The notes beneath the pieces are model-generated. The model had not been told where the DNA came from, searched no databases, and was given only the letters and a program-made list of their open reading frames with translations. A stretch of DNA of 28,962 nt from Candidatus Methanofilum arcanum. GTDB lineage: Archaea > Halobacteriota > Methanomicrobia > Methanomicrobiales > Methanospirillaceae. Below, piece after piece: positions 7,765-16,886 of the stretch. Position 1 is the first letter of the stretch. Each line of letters opens with the position of its first letter. Location of the stretch: positions 1-28,962 of the forward strand of contig JAITWW010000082.1 in NCBI GenBank assembly GCA_031285085.1. The letters are read 5' to 3'. The position numbers were made by a program, and so were the translations under genes.

Positions 7765-8948
7765 TATGAACCCGAAAAGCTATGATCATACCCATCACTG
7801 AAACAGATCCTATCGACCCGTGTCTTTGTAGAGACCATATACTCTGGCCAGATCCGAACATGTGAATATACCGTGCACCCATCCCCAACTACTGCCCCAA
7901 ACCCGATTACAGAACCATGCTCAACGGTGCACTGGGATCCAATCTCTACCAACTCATCGACAATAGCTCCACAAACAACTGAATTCTCTCCAATAGTTAC
8001 CTTATCATAGAGTGATGATGAAAAAATTCGAGATCCTGACTTTATTTGACAGTTTTTCCCAATGCTTGAGTGGGGACCGATGAGAACATTCTCTTCAATC
8101 ACCGTTCCTGCATCAATAACAACAGGGCCAACAATACAAGAACCCTTGCCTATCTGAACACGCTCTCCTATCTTCACGGGACCTTCAATGCTTCCCTGTA
8201 TCTGGGATGTAGAAGGAATTTGGTTTTTATCAATTTGTGATTGAAGCACCCAGGTGGTTGCCTCTCGAAGTGATTTTGGACTGCCAACATCAGACCAGAT
8301 TCCTCTGGCAAGCCAACCATTGATACGATACTGTTTTTCCATGAGAAGAGGAAAGAGATCTTTTGCAAAATCAAACATCGTATTATCAGGAATATATGAA
8401 AAAATCTCAGGAGAACACACATAGATGCCAGTTGAGACAAGATTTGAAAATGCCTCTCCTGGTTTTGGTTTTTCAAGAAACCGAGTGATCTCTTTATCAG
8501 CTTCAAGATCCGCAATACCATATTCTGAGGGATCCTCTACGGTAATGAGGCCAAGTGTGACAAATGCCGAAGGATGAGCAGTACAGTGCTGGTTATAGAG
8601 GGAAAAGAGATCAATGTTTGTGAGGTGATCTCCTCCTAACACTAAAAATGGTTCATTTGAAAGGTATTTTTCTGCATTTTTGACACTTCCTGCAGTTCCA
8701 CGTTTTTCTGTTTCATATACATATGTGACACGAACACCATATGCGCTTCCATCTCCAAAAAGAGTCTCCATCTCCCCACCAAGATAGCCAAGAGTAAACA
8801 CAATATCTGTGCATCCCATATCTCGCAAGTGTTGCACGAGATAGACAATAGAGGGAGTATTTGCTATTGGAATACAAGGTTTTGGACGGCGAAATGTAAG
8901 AGGGCGAAGCCGTGTTCCTTCTCCACCGCACATGATGCAGGCTTTCAT
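7764..8948 (-). CDS. Sugar-1-phosphate nucleotidyltransferase with left-handed beta-helix domain
   Basis: A 394-residue two-domain enzyme. Residues 1-235 form the nucleotidyltransferase domain, with GGEGTRLRPLTFRRPKP at 8-24 (NTP binding), GGDH at 105-108 (metal-binding Asp) and FLEKPKPGEAF about residue 155. Residues 255-380 show hexapeptide repeats (VKIGERVQIGKGS, VLIGPHSSIGKNC, VTIGENSVVCGA), a left-handed beta-helix. This is the layout of mannose-1-phosphate guanylyltransferase or glucose-1-phosphate uridylyl-/thymidylyltransferase homologues; the exact sugar and nucleotide cannot be told from sequence. It would supply activated sugars for surface glycans or glycoproteins. A TATA-like gataaatat at 8964-8972 lies only about 20 bases before the ATG, suggesting a very short leader. 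Confidence 0.88.
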   Translation of the reverse strand: MKACIMCGGEGTRLRPLTFRRPKPCIPIANTPSIVYLVQHLRDMGCTDIVFTLGYLGGEMETLFGDGSAYGVRVTYVYETEKRGTAGSVKNAEKYLSNEPFLVLGGDHLTNIDLFSLYNQHCTAHPSAFVTLGLITVEDPSEYGIADLEADKEITRFLEKPKPGEAFSNLVSTGIYVCSPEIFSYIPDNTMFDFAKDLFPLLMEKQYRINGWLARGIWSDVGSPKSLREATTWVLQSQIDKNQIPSTSQIQGSIEGPVKIGERVQIGKGSCIVGPVVIDAGTVIEENVLIGPHSSIGKNCQIKSGSRIFSSSLYDKVTIGENSVVCGAIVDELVEIGSQCTVEHGSVIGFGAVVGDGCTVYSHVRIWPEYMVSTKTRVDRICFSDGYDHSFSGS

Positions 8949-9043
8949 ACAGTAATAGTGAGAGATAAATATGAAAAGGTTATGATGTGCGAGAAGTTAC
9001 GTAATGTTCTCTCTAAAAAATAATGTGTACAAAATGGCGCCTA

Positions 9044-9448
9044 TTACAGAGAATCAAGACTGATCCCTTCAAAATCTTGAACCATATCTTTGATCTCTTT
9101 CACACCAAATGCTGTCTGAACTGCAGTCATATCTATTTCACGCGCTACATCACACATATACTCTAAAATATCAACTGAGAGTTCTTTTTTGACCTTGCTT
9201 TTCTGGACCTGTTCCACTAAATGTGAGACCATAGCTGGGTCTTCTTGTCGTAACTTTGCAAGGCTTAAGACGCACATATAGATACGGGTTAGATTTCGAT
9301 CCGTCCCCGTAATTGTGTCAAAAAAACTGCGAAGTACTTGTGCTTGATAGATCTCCCCACCCATCGTTAGTGTACTATTGCTATGAAGATGAAAAAGGAT
9401 ATCGATCTCTTTGTTGTGGGAGATAGGGGTGGATGATATGTTCTCCAT
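9044..9448 (-). CDS. Conserved-looking small protein of unknown function
   Basis: A 134-residue soluble protein that I do not recognise. It starts MENISSTPISHNKEIDILFH, has no signal peptide or membrane segment, and is predicted largely helical. Acidic and basic helices alternate toward the end (EQVQKSKVKKELSVDILEYM). The ORF is clean, with codon use like its neighbours, and no better overlapping frame exists. It lies 95 bases upstream of the nucleotidyltransferase on the same strand and downstream of a giant surface-protein gene, so its transcription unit is unclear. No function is proposed. Confidence 0.65.
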   Translation of the reverse strand: MENISSTPISHNKEIDILFHLHSNSTLTMGGEIYQAQVLRSFFDTITGTDRNLTRIYMCVLSLAKLRQEDPAMVSHLVEQVQKSKVKKELSVDILEYMCDVAREIDMTAVQTAFGVKEIKDMVQDFEGISLDSL

Positions 9449-9513
9449 GAGTGAAAGATACTAAAAACAGATAGCAAAAAGAAGGAAATGTTGTTTTTCT
9501 GTAAAAGATCTCT

Positions 9514-12500
9514 TTATGCTGAAGAACCCGCAAGAACTCCATCAGCATTCATAAAGAGCCAGTAGCCACTCCCTGGATAGAGCATTCGCTCATCATTCTT
9601 TCCTTTGATAATCATATCATCATACTGCTGATTCTGATTATTATATCCAAGGCAGTTAACCCATTCATTTTGAACTGAGAGGAATGAGAATTTTGCTTCA
9701 ATTGGTGATGTTCCAGGGCCGACTGCATTCCAACCCATATAAAGCTGTTTTACTGGTGGTGTTTGCAGAGGATCCTGATTTTGATGCAATGAAACTGTCA
9801 TTGCATACTCTGAGTAGATCCAAACTGAGCTCAGTGCATGCATCTGAGTGTCAGGTCGAAGTGTTTTCCACTGTTGAGTAGAAGCATCATACTCAAAGAT
9901 ACTATGTCCTACAACATTCACCTCATTGAAAATCATTGCAGTATCATATCCTGGTGCTAACCGCGTTGGAATTGAGACAAAATTCCAGCCAGGGTACAGA
10001 TTCAGTGAAATTGTGCCAGGTGCAGGAGGCGGCGTTGGCTGTGGCGCTAAGGTTGGAGTTGGTTGTGGTGCCCAAGTTGGTGTTGGTGGCACTGGTTGTC
10101 CTGAAACAGTAATATACTGAGTTTTAATCATAGCATCATAAAATTCAGCATTTGCAACCTCAAGGGTAACCGTATATGTTCCCGGGTTTGTAAAGGTATG
10201 TGTAGGATACTGCTCCAGAGAGTCAGGAGTACCATCTCCGAAACTCCACACCCAAAGTGTCGGATTTCCAATCGAGAGATCAACAAACTGCACCGTCAAA
10301 GGAGCGGATCCAGACAGGGGTACCGCTTCAAAGCTTGCCATTAAACTCCCTGGAACACGTGTAGGGGTTGGATATGGAGGGGAGGTAGCTGTTGGAGGAA
10401 CTGGTTGAGCCAATACAACAACATATGACTCAACAACCGTTGTGCTGTATCCACAACTCTGATCATAGATAGTAAGTGTAACCGTATAGGAACCAGGTTT
10501 GCTATACATATGAACAGGGTTTTGTTCTTTGGAAGTGGTTCCATCACCAAAGTTCCAGTCCCATGACACAGGAGATCCAGCAGAGTTATCATAGAACTGA
10601 ACTTGCAATGGAGCAGAGCCACTATGGGATGAAGAGGTAAATGCTGGTATACCAGGGCATGGAGCAGGTCCAAAGTTAAAGGTGATATCTTGGCGTAAAA
10701 CCCTTTCACCAGAGTTTGTAATCACCACTTGTTCTGAAGCTACCTTGCCATCTGTCTCAAAGGTGATGACACTGCCAATATCATCTCGAGTGTATGGAAC
10801 GATAAACCGACCTTGGAATGGATTATCGCCAGGCCCTCCATATGATCCAACAGACTCCATTACATATGACGAAACCTCTCGGCCACGAATCTTTGCACTG
10901 AGTTTTGTCTTCGAAGCAGCAGCCCCACTATCAATGTACACATAGCCATAGAACTCGTACGGAGTTACTGTTTCAGCCTTTGTTCCACTCAAGTCAAGAG
11001 CAAATGTGCCACTTTCCTGTACAAAGAAACTCTGATCTGCATGAACATCACCGATGATAAAGCTGAGAGGCTTTCCAAGATCTTGCTCGGTAATTGGAAT
11101 AACAAAGCCAGCAGTACTTGGATTTGGAGAGCCGTAATAGCCAGACTCTGTTATGGTATACTGACCACGAGTCACACCACCAATAGCTGCAGAAAGAACT
11201 GTTCCAACAGGTGCTGCCACGCCATCTACCTTCACTGTTCCATACAATGATATCTCATCAAGATGGCCAGCATATGTGAATTCAAGTGGCCACTCCACCA
11301 TACCACCATCACCAGAGATCTGAATACGAGGTAGTCCTTCAATACCCTCAGACCAGAAGGTAATGGACTTACCAAGATCTTGCTGTGTTATGGGAACGGT
11401 CAGCTGTGTTCCATATGTCTCACCTTTTGATCCATATCGACCCTCTTCAGTGACGGTGATCGTGCCCTTTGTCACACCATCGATCTTTGCTTCAATAACA
11501 CTGCCAACTGGCATTGGCTGAAAGTTTTGTGTTGCTAAACCATAGAAGAGATATGATCTATACTTTGTTTCTGGCTCAAGTTTGTAGGAAAAGATGTCAG
11601 AACCTCCAAATCTTGTATCCTGCCAGACGATGATATCTGTTCCAATATCAGCATATAACTGATCTCCAGGTGCTTTTGCTACAAGATACGTTGTTGGACC
11701 TGCTAAGTTTACCATGTAGATATTATAGCCATCAGTGCCCATGCGGCTCCATACAATAATATTGTTTGAAACCGCAGGCAAGACATTTGACACCTCATCG
11801 TACGTTACTGCAGTTGTGATATCTCTTTCAATATCATATACCATGATATTTGAGTATCCATCCCTGTGATCCTCCCAGACAACAAGGTTTCCAGAGATAT
11901 CAGGATGTATCTGTGCTGCTTTGTCACGAGTCAGCTGTCTCTTCTCTCCAGTTGAGAGATGAAACAGATAGATGTTCCAATCATCAGTTCCAGAATCAAG
12001 TTCCTGCCATACAACATAATCCCCAGATATCTTTGGATTTGACTGCTGATTCGAGCTTTTTGAAAGAGGACCTGCGTATGTGTCTCCAATACGTTTATAG
12101 TAGACATTGGTATAGTCACTGCCTGCATACTCTTCCCACACTACCCGATCACCATATATTGCAGGCTTTGTTGCGGTAGTTTCACTTGCGTACACCACCT
12201 TTGCTTCAACGTACGGAGAAAGAGAAGCGGACATTATGCTTTTTTTCGTTCCACTTTCCTGCCAGACTGCAATACCGGCGTCAATATCAGGATAATTCTG
12301 ATTACTAGTTGTGCTTGAGATCTGATTTCTGCTCTGAGATACAGTGTCATAATACCAGATCTTACTGGTGACATCCCACTCGACCCAGGTAATATATGTA
12401 CCATCAGTTTTTGGATACTCACGGTACAGTGAATCAGTTGTTACTTGTTCTTCAAATCCAGCTGCCTGCATGATAGATACAGATTCGATACCAAACTCAT

Positions 12501-12621
12501 CAGTTGACTCTGTAAGCGATGGAAATGCTGAGATAGGAGTCAAGTCTTCAGTTGCTGCACTGCCTATCGATACCAAACATAAGAAAAGAAGGATCGAAGA
12601 GACATACCATTTTGAATTCAT
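9514..12621 (-). CDS. Secreted beta-propeller/PKD surface protein (1035 aa)
   Basis: I start at the ATG at 12621, which has GGTGA close upstream and begins a clear signal peptide (MNSKWYVSSILLFLCLVSIG, then SAA). An upstream in-frame ATG at 12750 lies inside the preceding gene and gives an implausible 43-residue leader. Residues 69-352 hold seven repeats of about 46 residues with a VVWQD.R.G..NIYLYDL consensus, a TolB/WD40-like propeller. Three 90-100-residue modules follow (about 355-452, 456-547, 554-650), each with FYG..., APVGT and GKxIxF motifs. Two PKD domains (about 660-745 and 762-840; WNFGDGT, WSFGDGT) come next, then a Pro/Thr-rich linker and a C-terminal domain (872-1035) beginning LNLYPGWNFVSIPTR. 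Probably a cell-surface or sheath protein; no membrane anchor is visible. It is a paralogue of the gene just upstream. Confidence 0.85.
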   Translation of the reverse strand: MNSKWYVSSILLFLCLVSIGSAATEDLTPISAFPSLTESTDEFGIESVSIMQAAGFEEQVTTDSLYREYPKTDGTYITWVEWDVTSKIWYYDTVSQSRNQISSTTSNQNYPDIDAGIAVWQESGTKKSIMSASLSPYVEAKVVYASETTATKPAIYGDRVVWEEYAGSDYTNVYYKRIGDTYAGPLSKSSNQQSNPKISGDYVVWQELDSGTDDWNIYLFHLSTGEKRQLTRDKAAQIHPDISGNLVVWEDHRDGYSNIMVYDIERDITTAVTYDEVSNVLPAVSNNIIVWSRMGTDGYNIYMVNLAGPTTYLVAKAPGDQLYADIGTDIIVWQDTRFGGSDIFSYKLEPETKYRSYLFYGLATQNFQPMPVGSVIEAKIDGVTKGTITVTEEGRYGSKGETYGTQLTVPITQQDLGKSITFWSEGIEGLPRIQISGDGGMVEWPLEFTYAGHLDEISLYGTVKVDGVAAPVGTVLSAAIGGVTRGQYTITESGYYGSPNPSTAGFVIPITEQDLGKPLSFIIGDVHADQSFFVQESGTFALDLSGTKAETVTPYEFYGYVYIDSGAAASKTKLSAKIRGREVSSYVMESVGSYGGPGDNPFQGRFIVPYTRDDIGSVITFETDGKVASEQVVITNSGERVLRQDITFNFGPAPCPGIPAFTSSSHSGSAPLQVQFYDNSAGSPVSWDWNFGDGTTSKEQNPVHMYSKPGSYTVTLTIYDQSCGYSTTVVESYVVVLAQPVPPTATSPPYPTPTRVPGSLMASFEAVPLSGSAPLTVQFVDLSIGNPTLWVWSFGDGTPDSLEQYPTHTFTNPGTYTVTLEVANAEFYDAMIKTQYITVSGQPVPPTPTWAPQPTPTLAPQPTPPPAPGTISLNLYPGWNFVSIPTRLAPGYDTAMIFNEVNVVGHSIFEYDASTQQWKTLRPDTQMHALSSVWIYSEYAMTVSLHQNQDPLQTPPVKQLYMGWNAVGPGTSPIEAKFSFLSVQNEWVNCLGYNNQNQQYDDMIIKGKNDERMLYPGSGYWLFMNADGVLAGSSA

Positions 12622-12643
12622 GTTTTCACCAATGTGCATGTTC

Positions 12644-12680
12644 ATACGTTCATAATTAGTACATAATAAATAAATAAGTA
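12644..12680 (-). promoter_or_regulatory. Candidate promoter of the 1035-aa surface protein
   Basis: On the minus strand TTATTTATTTATTATG (within 12664-12680) is a strong TATA-like stretch. It sits about 50 bases before the ATG at 12621. It predicts transcription starting near 12644, giving a leader just long enough to hold the GGTGA ribosome binding site. This suggests the two giant surface proteins can be expressed independently. Confidence 0.4.
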
Positions 12681-12715
12681 ATTTGAATAATTTCAATGTT
12701 ACACACTCTGTTATC

Positions 12716-15700
12716 CTACGCTCCAGTTCCTGCCAGTTCTCCCTCTGCACTCATATAGATCCAGTATCCTTTCCCTGGCACTAACAGGCTGTTATAGCTT
12801 TCAGGAACATTCATGATGGTTTGTTCATATTTCTGTGTCGCGGCGTTGTATCCAATGACATAGACCCAATCATCTTTGATTGAAAGGAGAGCGTTATGAG
12901 CAGGAATTTGAGACACGGTCGTAATACCAATGGTATTCCATCCTTTTGTCAACTGTCTCATGGGTGGAATCTGCATGGCATCTGGTGCAAAATGCAGCTG
13001 AACAGCTGCTGCGTACTCTGAATAGATCCAAACCGGTTCAAATGGTCTAAAGACAGAGTTTGCAGTCAGTGGGGTCCACTGATTCACGGTTGGATCAAAG
13101 GAAAAAACACTATGTCCTGCAACAGGGAGAGCTGCAAAGAGTTTCTCTGCGGTATTCAAACTTTCTGCAAGTACTTTTGGCGTAGAGATAAAGTTCCAAC
13201 CAGGGGAGAGGGTGATAGATGCCTCTGCCTCAGGCACTCTTTGAACAGTAATATAGTTGTACTTGGTTTCCTGACGAGTTGGAACATTATGTGGATAGCT
13301 GGTTGTTAAACGAACGGTGTACTGTCCAGTTTCCATATAGGTATGGGCTGGGTTCTTTTCGGTGGACACAGCTCCATCACCAAACTCCCAATACCATTCT
13401 TGTGGAGTAGATGATGATCTGTCCGTAAATGAAACAGTCAATGGAGCGATGCCACTTATTGGTGTTCCCTCAAAGTCTGCAGCCTGGAGAGGTACTGTTC
13501 TAAATGTCAAATCCTTTCGAGCAGTAAGACCACCTGAAATATACTGCGTTTGTGTTGCTTCTGCTCCTGATGCGGTCTTAAAGGAGATGTACTTTCCAAC
13601 ATCTGACTGGTATACCACCGCATCAAGTTTCATGCCAGATGCGGATCCGTACTGGCCAGCTTCAGTCACCGTAAATGAACCACGAACCTCATTATCAACT
13701 GTTGCGTAAATGGTAGTATGGGTGGGAATGATTGCTCCATCAACTCTTGCAGTTCCGTAGAACCGATATGTCGAACTGGCGAGCGTGATAAAGTTTAGAT
13801 CTAACTGCTGTGCTGCATTTTTACCCTGGTTAATGGTTGTAAACTGTGTAGCTTCATAGGTAGTTGAACCATAGGTTGCATAGAATGAGATAGTCTTTCC
13901 AGCATCACTAGAATAAATGGGAACATCAATGGTGTTGTAATTTCCAGCAGTTTGAAGAGTTACTTGTGTTCGGACATCATTTCCAACTTTTGCTGTGATC
14001 TGTGTGCCAATAGGGGATGAAACTCCATTAATGGTTGCACTTCCAGAGAACCGGTAGGTACCTACCTGTTGCTGAGCCCTCGTAAATGTGAGATCAATCT
14101 TTGTATACATCGAAGTTGGATCTAAAGAGAATGAAGTACCACTGTTTTGACCTGATAATGAGAAGTATTTCGATTCAGTATCCACTGAAAGGCCAATAAT
14201 AGGACCACTTTGACTCGTTCCTGGAGAGAGAGAACCACCAGAGCCAATGGTTATCTGCTGTGATGCTGGGTGGTTCTGACCTTCGTATGCAGCAGTGAAA
14301 TGAATGGTTCGTCCATAATCAGCCTGGGTAATGGGCACACGCAGATTTGTGTACTGGCCAAGTGTTTGGATTGTTGCTGTTCCACGGGGTTCATTATTGA
14401 CATATGCTGAAATTACCGTTCCTGGTGGAAGCATTGTGCTATCAAGCCGTGCAAATCCATAAAACAAGTACGAGTTTGCCACGGTGCCACCTGTTCCTCC
14501 ACTGGAACCAGTTGATACGGTGAGATCAAGCCTGACATAAGAAGGTGTCTGCACAGAGAGTGATGGATCAGTAAGAGTGAGTGATTCTGCTGAAAACTCA
14601 TTTTCTGAAACAGTAGCTTGTTCAAGTGCAACTACAACCCCGTTTTCCTCTGTGGACAAACTCATCATGACCACTTGGTCGCCACCTGTGCCACTGTCTC
14701 CAACAGTTACATACTGTTTCGCCTGATAACTTCTTGTGCTATATGTAATATAGAACGTAACACGCTTTCCAATATCATTTTCCGTAACTGGAACTGCAAG
14801 ATTGTTATACTGGCCTGCGCTCCCAATCTTGGTATGAGCACGAACAACATCCCCAACGAGTGCAGTGACAACTGAGCCTACTGGTGCTGGAGTCGAATCA
14901 ATCAGCACAGTCCCTGAGAACACAGGAGTATGCACTGCTGGTATTGACGGCTCTATACAGAAGATATCATATGGCAGATCTACTCTTTCTCCAATTGATA
15001 TTTGAGTTGTACTCTGCGAGATACGCTGCCCGTACACAGCAGAGAATGAAAGAGGGGTGCCCATGTCTTGTGCATACACTGGCACAATAAATGAACTGTA
15101 CTGACCATTTCCATACACAATGGTTGTTGCACGCTCTCCAGAACCTACATATGCCGTGAGGATAGTGCCTTGTGGTGCTAGCTGTCCATCAATATACAAG
15201 GTTCCTTGAAGGGTGTATGTCCCAACTGGTGGAGTACCACTGTTGATCGCATTCAGTCTGATCTGAGAAATTCCAGGTGTTGCAACTGGAATCGTCTGAT
15301 CTGCAAGATACTGGTTTACATAGAACTGTATTGTCTTGCCATAGTCTTGATCAAAGATTGGAACTTCAAGATATGGCCCTTGTGTGTTTCCAATAAGTCC
15401 TGCTGCAACAACCGTGAAGCTGCCACGCACAACGCCGTCAATAACAGCTTCAACAGTTGTCCCAGCTGGAGCCTCAGAGGTACCTAAGTACACAGTACCA
15501 TAGAAACGGTATGAAGGGGTTGATGGATGATGAGAACCATCTACACGGAACATATAGATGTTGGGAGTTCCAGAACGGTAATCCTCCCATACAATATTTG
15601 TACCATAGATTGACGGATTCTTACAGTCATGCATGGAGTCAGTTATTTTGTATACACGACTTTCCATCAGATCTAGCAGATAAATAGTTCCAACTGAGTT

Positions 15701-16702
15701 CACACGTTCTTCCCAGACCACAAGGCCACCAGAGATATCTGGGTTTACCTGCATACCTTCGTTAAAAGAGATCTGCACCTCAACCATATTGTCAAGGGTT
15801 AATGCGTAAATTGAAGAACCTCCCCGGTCATCTTGCCAAACAACAATATTTCCACTTATCCGTGGTTTTTGTTCATTTGCAGATCCCTTGGTAAGCTGGC
15901 GCTCAGCACCTGTTGTAATATCATACAGATAGATATCGGCATTTCCATTTCTCCAATCCTCCCATACAACATATGTTCCAGAGATTGCAGGAGACAGCTG
16001 CTCTGCACGATTTGGACTAAGCGCCATCACAGATCCACTTTTCAAATCGGAAAGATAGATGTTTGAAACGCCAGTTCTCCAATCCTGCCAGACAACATAC
16101 CTTCCAGAAATAGCAGGATTATGTTGATTTGCAGCATATGATGCTACTGCTTTCTCACTGCGATTTATGCTATCATACGCATAAATATTCGTACTGGTTG
16201 AGCTGGAACTGGCACTCCCTGCCTGTTGATACACAATGTACTCACCAGTGGTGTCTGGAGAAGCACGAGGATAATTTGATGCAGGAAAGCCAGAGAGTGA
16301 ACCTGAATCAAGGGAGTAGGTGCCAATTTGTGAGCGACCATTTACCCATTCTTCCCATAGTATCCAGCGATCAGAAATTTTAGGATATACATTTGTTGCG
16401 CTGTACGTGATCTGTGTTTCTCGACCATTGTACACTCCTATATTTCTATCAGTTTGCACACTTTCAATGGTGAAAGCATTTTCTATTGCAAACTCATCTG
16501 GTGAAAGATCTGAACTCACAAGTGCAGCAACAGCACTCAGCGGTACTGTCTCAACCCCTCCATAAGAGGTTGAAACTGAATTTATTGCCAGTTCATCCTC
16601 AGAAAGACTCTCTGCAGAGATCGCGAACTCCTCCGCACATACGAGCCCTCCACTAATAAGGACAAGTGCAAGTGCACACATGGCATACTGTAGACTTTTC
16701 AT
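12716..16702 (-). CDS. Secreted beta-propeller/PKD surface protein (1328 aa)
   Basis: The larger paralogue of the downstream gene. A signal peptide (MKSLQYAMCALALVLISGGL, then VCA) precedes a short region with repeated EFAI/ESLS-like motifs. Residues 105-390 form seven propeller blades (AISGRYVVWQDWRTGVSNIY and similar). Six FYG/APxGT modules lie at about 398-488, 496-582, 594-668, 745-822, 883-970 and 979-1070. One PKD domain (about 1072-1153, WEFGDGA) and the shared C-terminal domain (1163-1328; LSPGWNFISTPK, PVWIYSEYA, GKGYWIYMSAEGELAG) follow. Modules 3-4 and 4-5 are separated by Gly/Ser-rich or variable inserts. The role is presumably structural or adhesive at the cell surface, inferred from architecture. 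The ATG at 16702 has GGGGTG upstream, and an ATATAT element lies about 60 bases before it. Confidence 0.85.
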   Translation of the reverse strand: MKSLQYAMCALALVLISGGLVCAEEFAISAESLSEDELAINSVSTSYGGVETVPLSAVAALVSSDLSPDEFAIENAFTIESVQTDRNIGVYNGRETQITYSATNVYPKISDRWILWEEWVNGRSQIGTYSLDSGSLSGFPASNYPRASPDTTGEYIVYQQAGSASSSSTSTNIYAYDSINRSEKAVASYAANQHNPAISGRYVVWQDWRTGVSNIYLSDLKSGSVMALSPNRAEQLSPAISGTYVVWEDWRNGNADIYLYDITTGAERQLTKGSANEQKPRISGNIVVWQDDRGGSSIYALTLDNMVEVQISFNEGMQVNPDISGGLVVWEERVNSVGTIYLLDLMESRVYKITDSMHDCKNPSIYGTNIVWEDYRSGTPNIYMFRVDGSHHPSTPSYRFYGTVYLGTSEAPAGTTVEAVIDGVVRGSFTVVAAGLIGNTQGPYLEVPIFDQDYGKTIQFYVNQYLADQTIPVATPGISQIRLNAINSGTPPVGTYTLQGTLYIDGQLAPQGTILTAYVGSGERATTIVYGNGQYSSFIVPVYAQDMGTPLSFSAVYGQRISQSTTQISIGERVDLPYDIFCIEPSIPAVHTPVFSGTVLIDSTPAPVGSVVTALVGDVVRAHTKIGSAGQYNNLAVPVTENDIGKRVTFYITYSTRSYQAKQYVTVGDSGTGGDQVVMMSLSTEENGVVVALEQATVSENEFSAESLTLTDPSLSVQTPSYVRLDLTVSTGSSGGTGGTVANSYLFYGFARLDSTMLPPGTVISAYVNNEPRGTATIQTLGQYTNLRVPITQADYGRTIHFTAAYEGQNHPASQQITIGSGGSLSPGTSQSGPIIGLSVDTESKYFSLSGQNSGTSFSLDPTSMYTKIDLTFTRAQQQVGTYRFSGSATINGVSSPIGTQITAKVGNDVRTQVTLQTAGNYNTIDVPIYSSDAGKTISFYATYGSTTYEATQFTTINQGKNAAQQLDLNFITLASSTYRFYGTARVDGAIIPTHTTIYATVDNEVRGSFTVTEAGQYGSASGMKLDAVVYQSDVGKYISFKTASGAEATQTQYISGGLTARKDLTFRTVPLQAADFEGTPISGIAPLTVSFTDRSSSTPQEWYWEFGDGAVSTEKNPAHTYMETGQYTVRLTTSYPHNVPTRQETKYNYITVQRVPEAEASITLSPGWNFISTPKVLAESLNTAEKLFAALPVAGHSVFSFDPTVNQWTPLTANSVFRPFEPVWIYSEYAAAVQLHFAPDAMQIPPMRQLTKGWNTIGITTVSQIPAHNALLSIKDDWVYVIGYNAATQKYEQTIMNVPESYNSLLVPGKGYWIYMSAEGELAGTGA

Positions 16703-16886
16703 CTATTCCACACCCCAACATTATTGACCCACCTGACAATAGGTCCGTGTTACATCGAAGATATATGGATTGTTTAACTTGTACCATTAAAAATCCTATG
16801 TATTATTACCGAGATGTTACAAGAGAGGTGGTAAGCAGATCAGAAAAAATAGTTTAGATTCTTTGTTTTAAGTATGATTGATAATT

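Noticed and set aside
14413..14631. ORFs on both strands inside the giant surface-protein genes
   Set aside because: These are shadow frames of long repetitive coding sequence. The main frames have signal peptides and coherent domains throughout.
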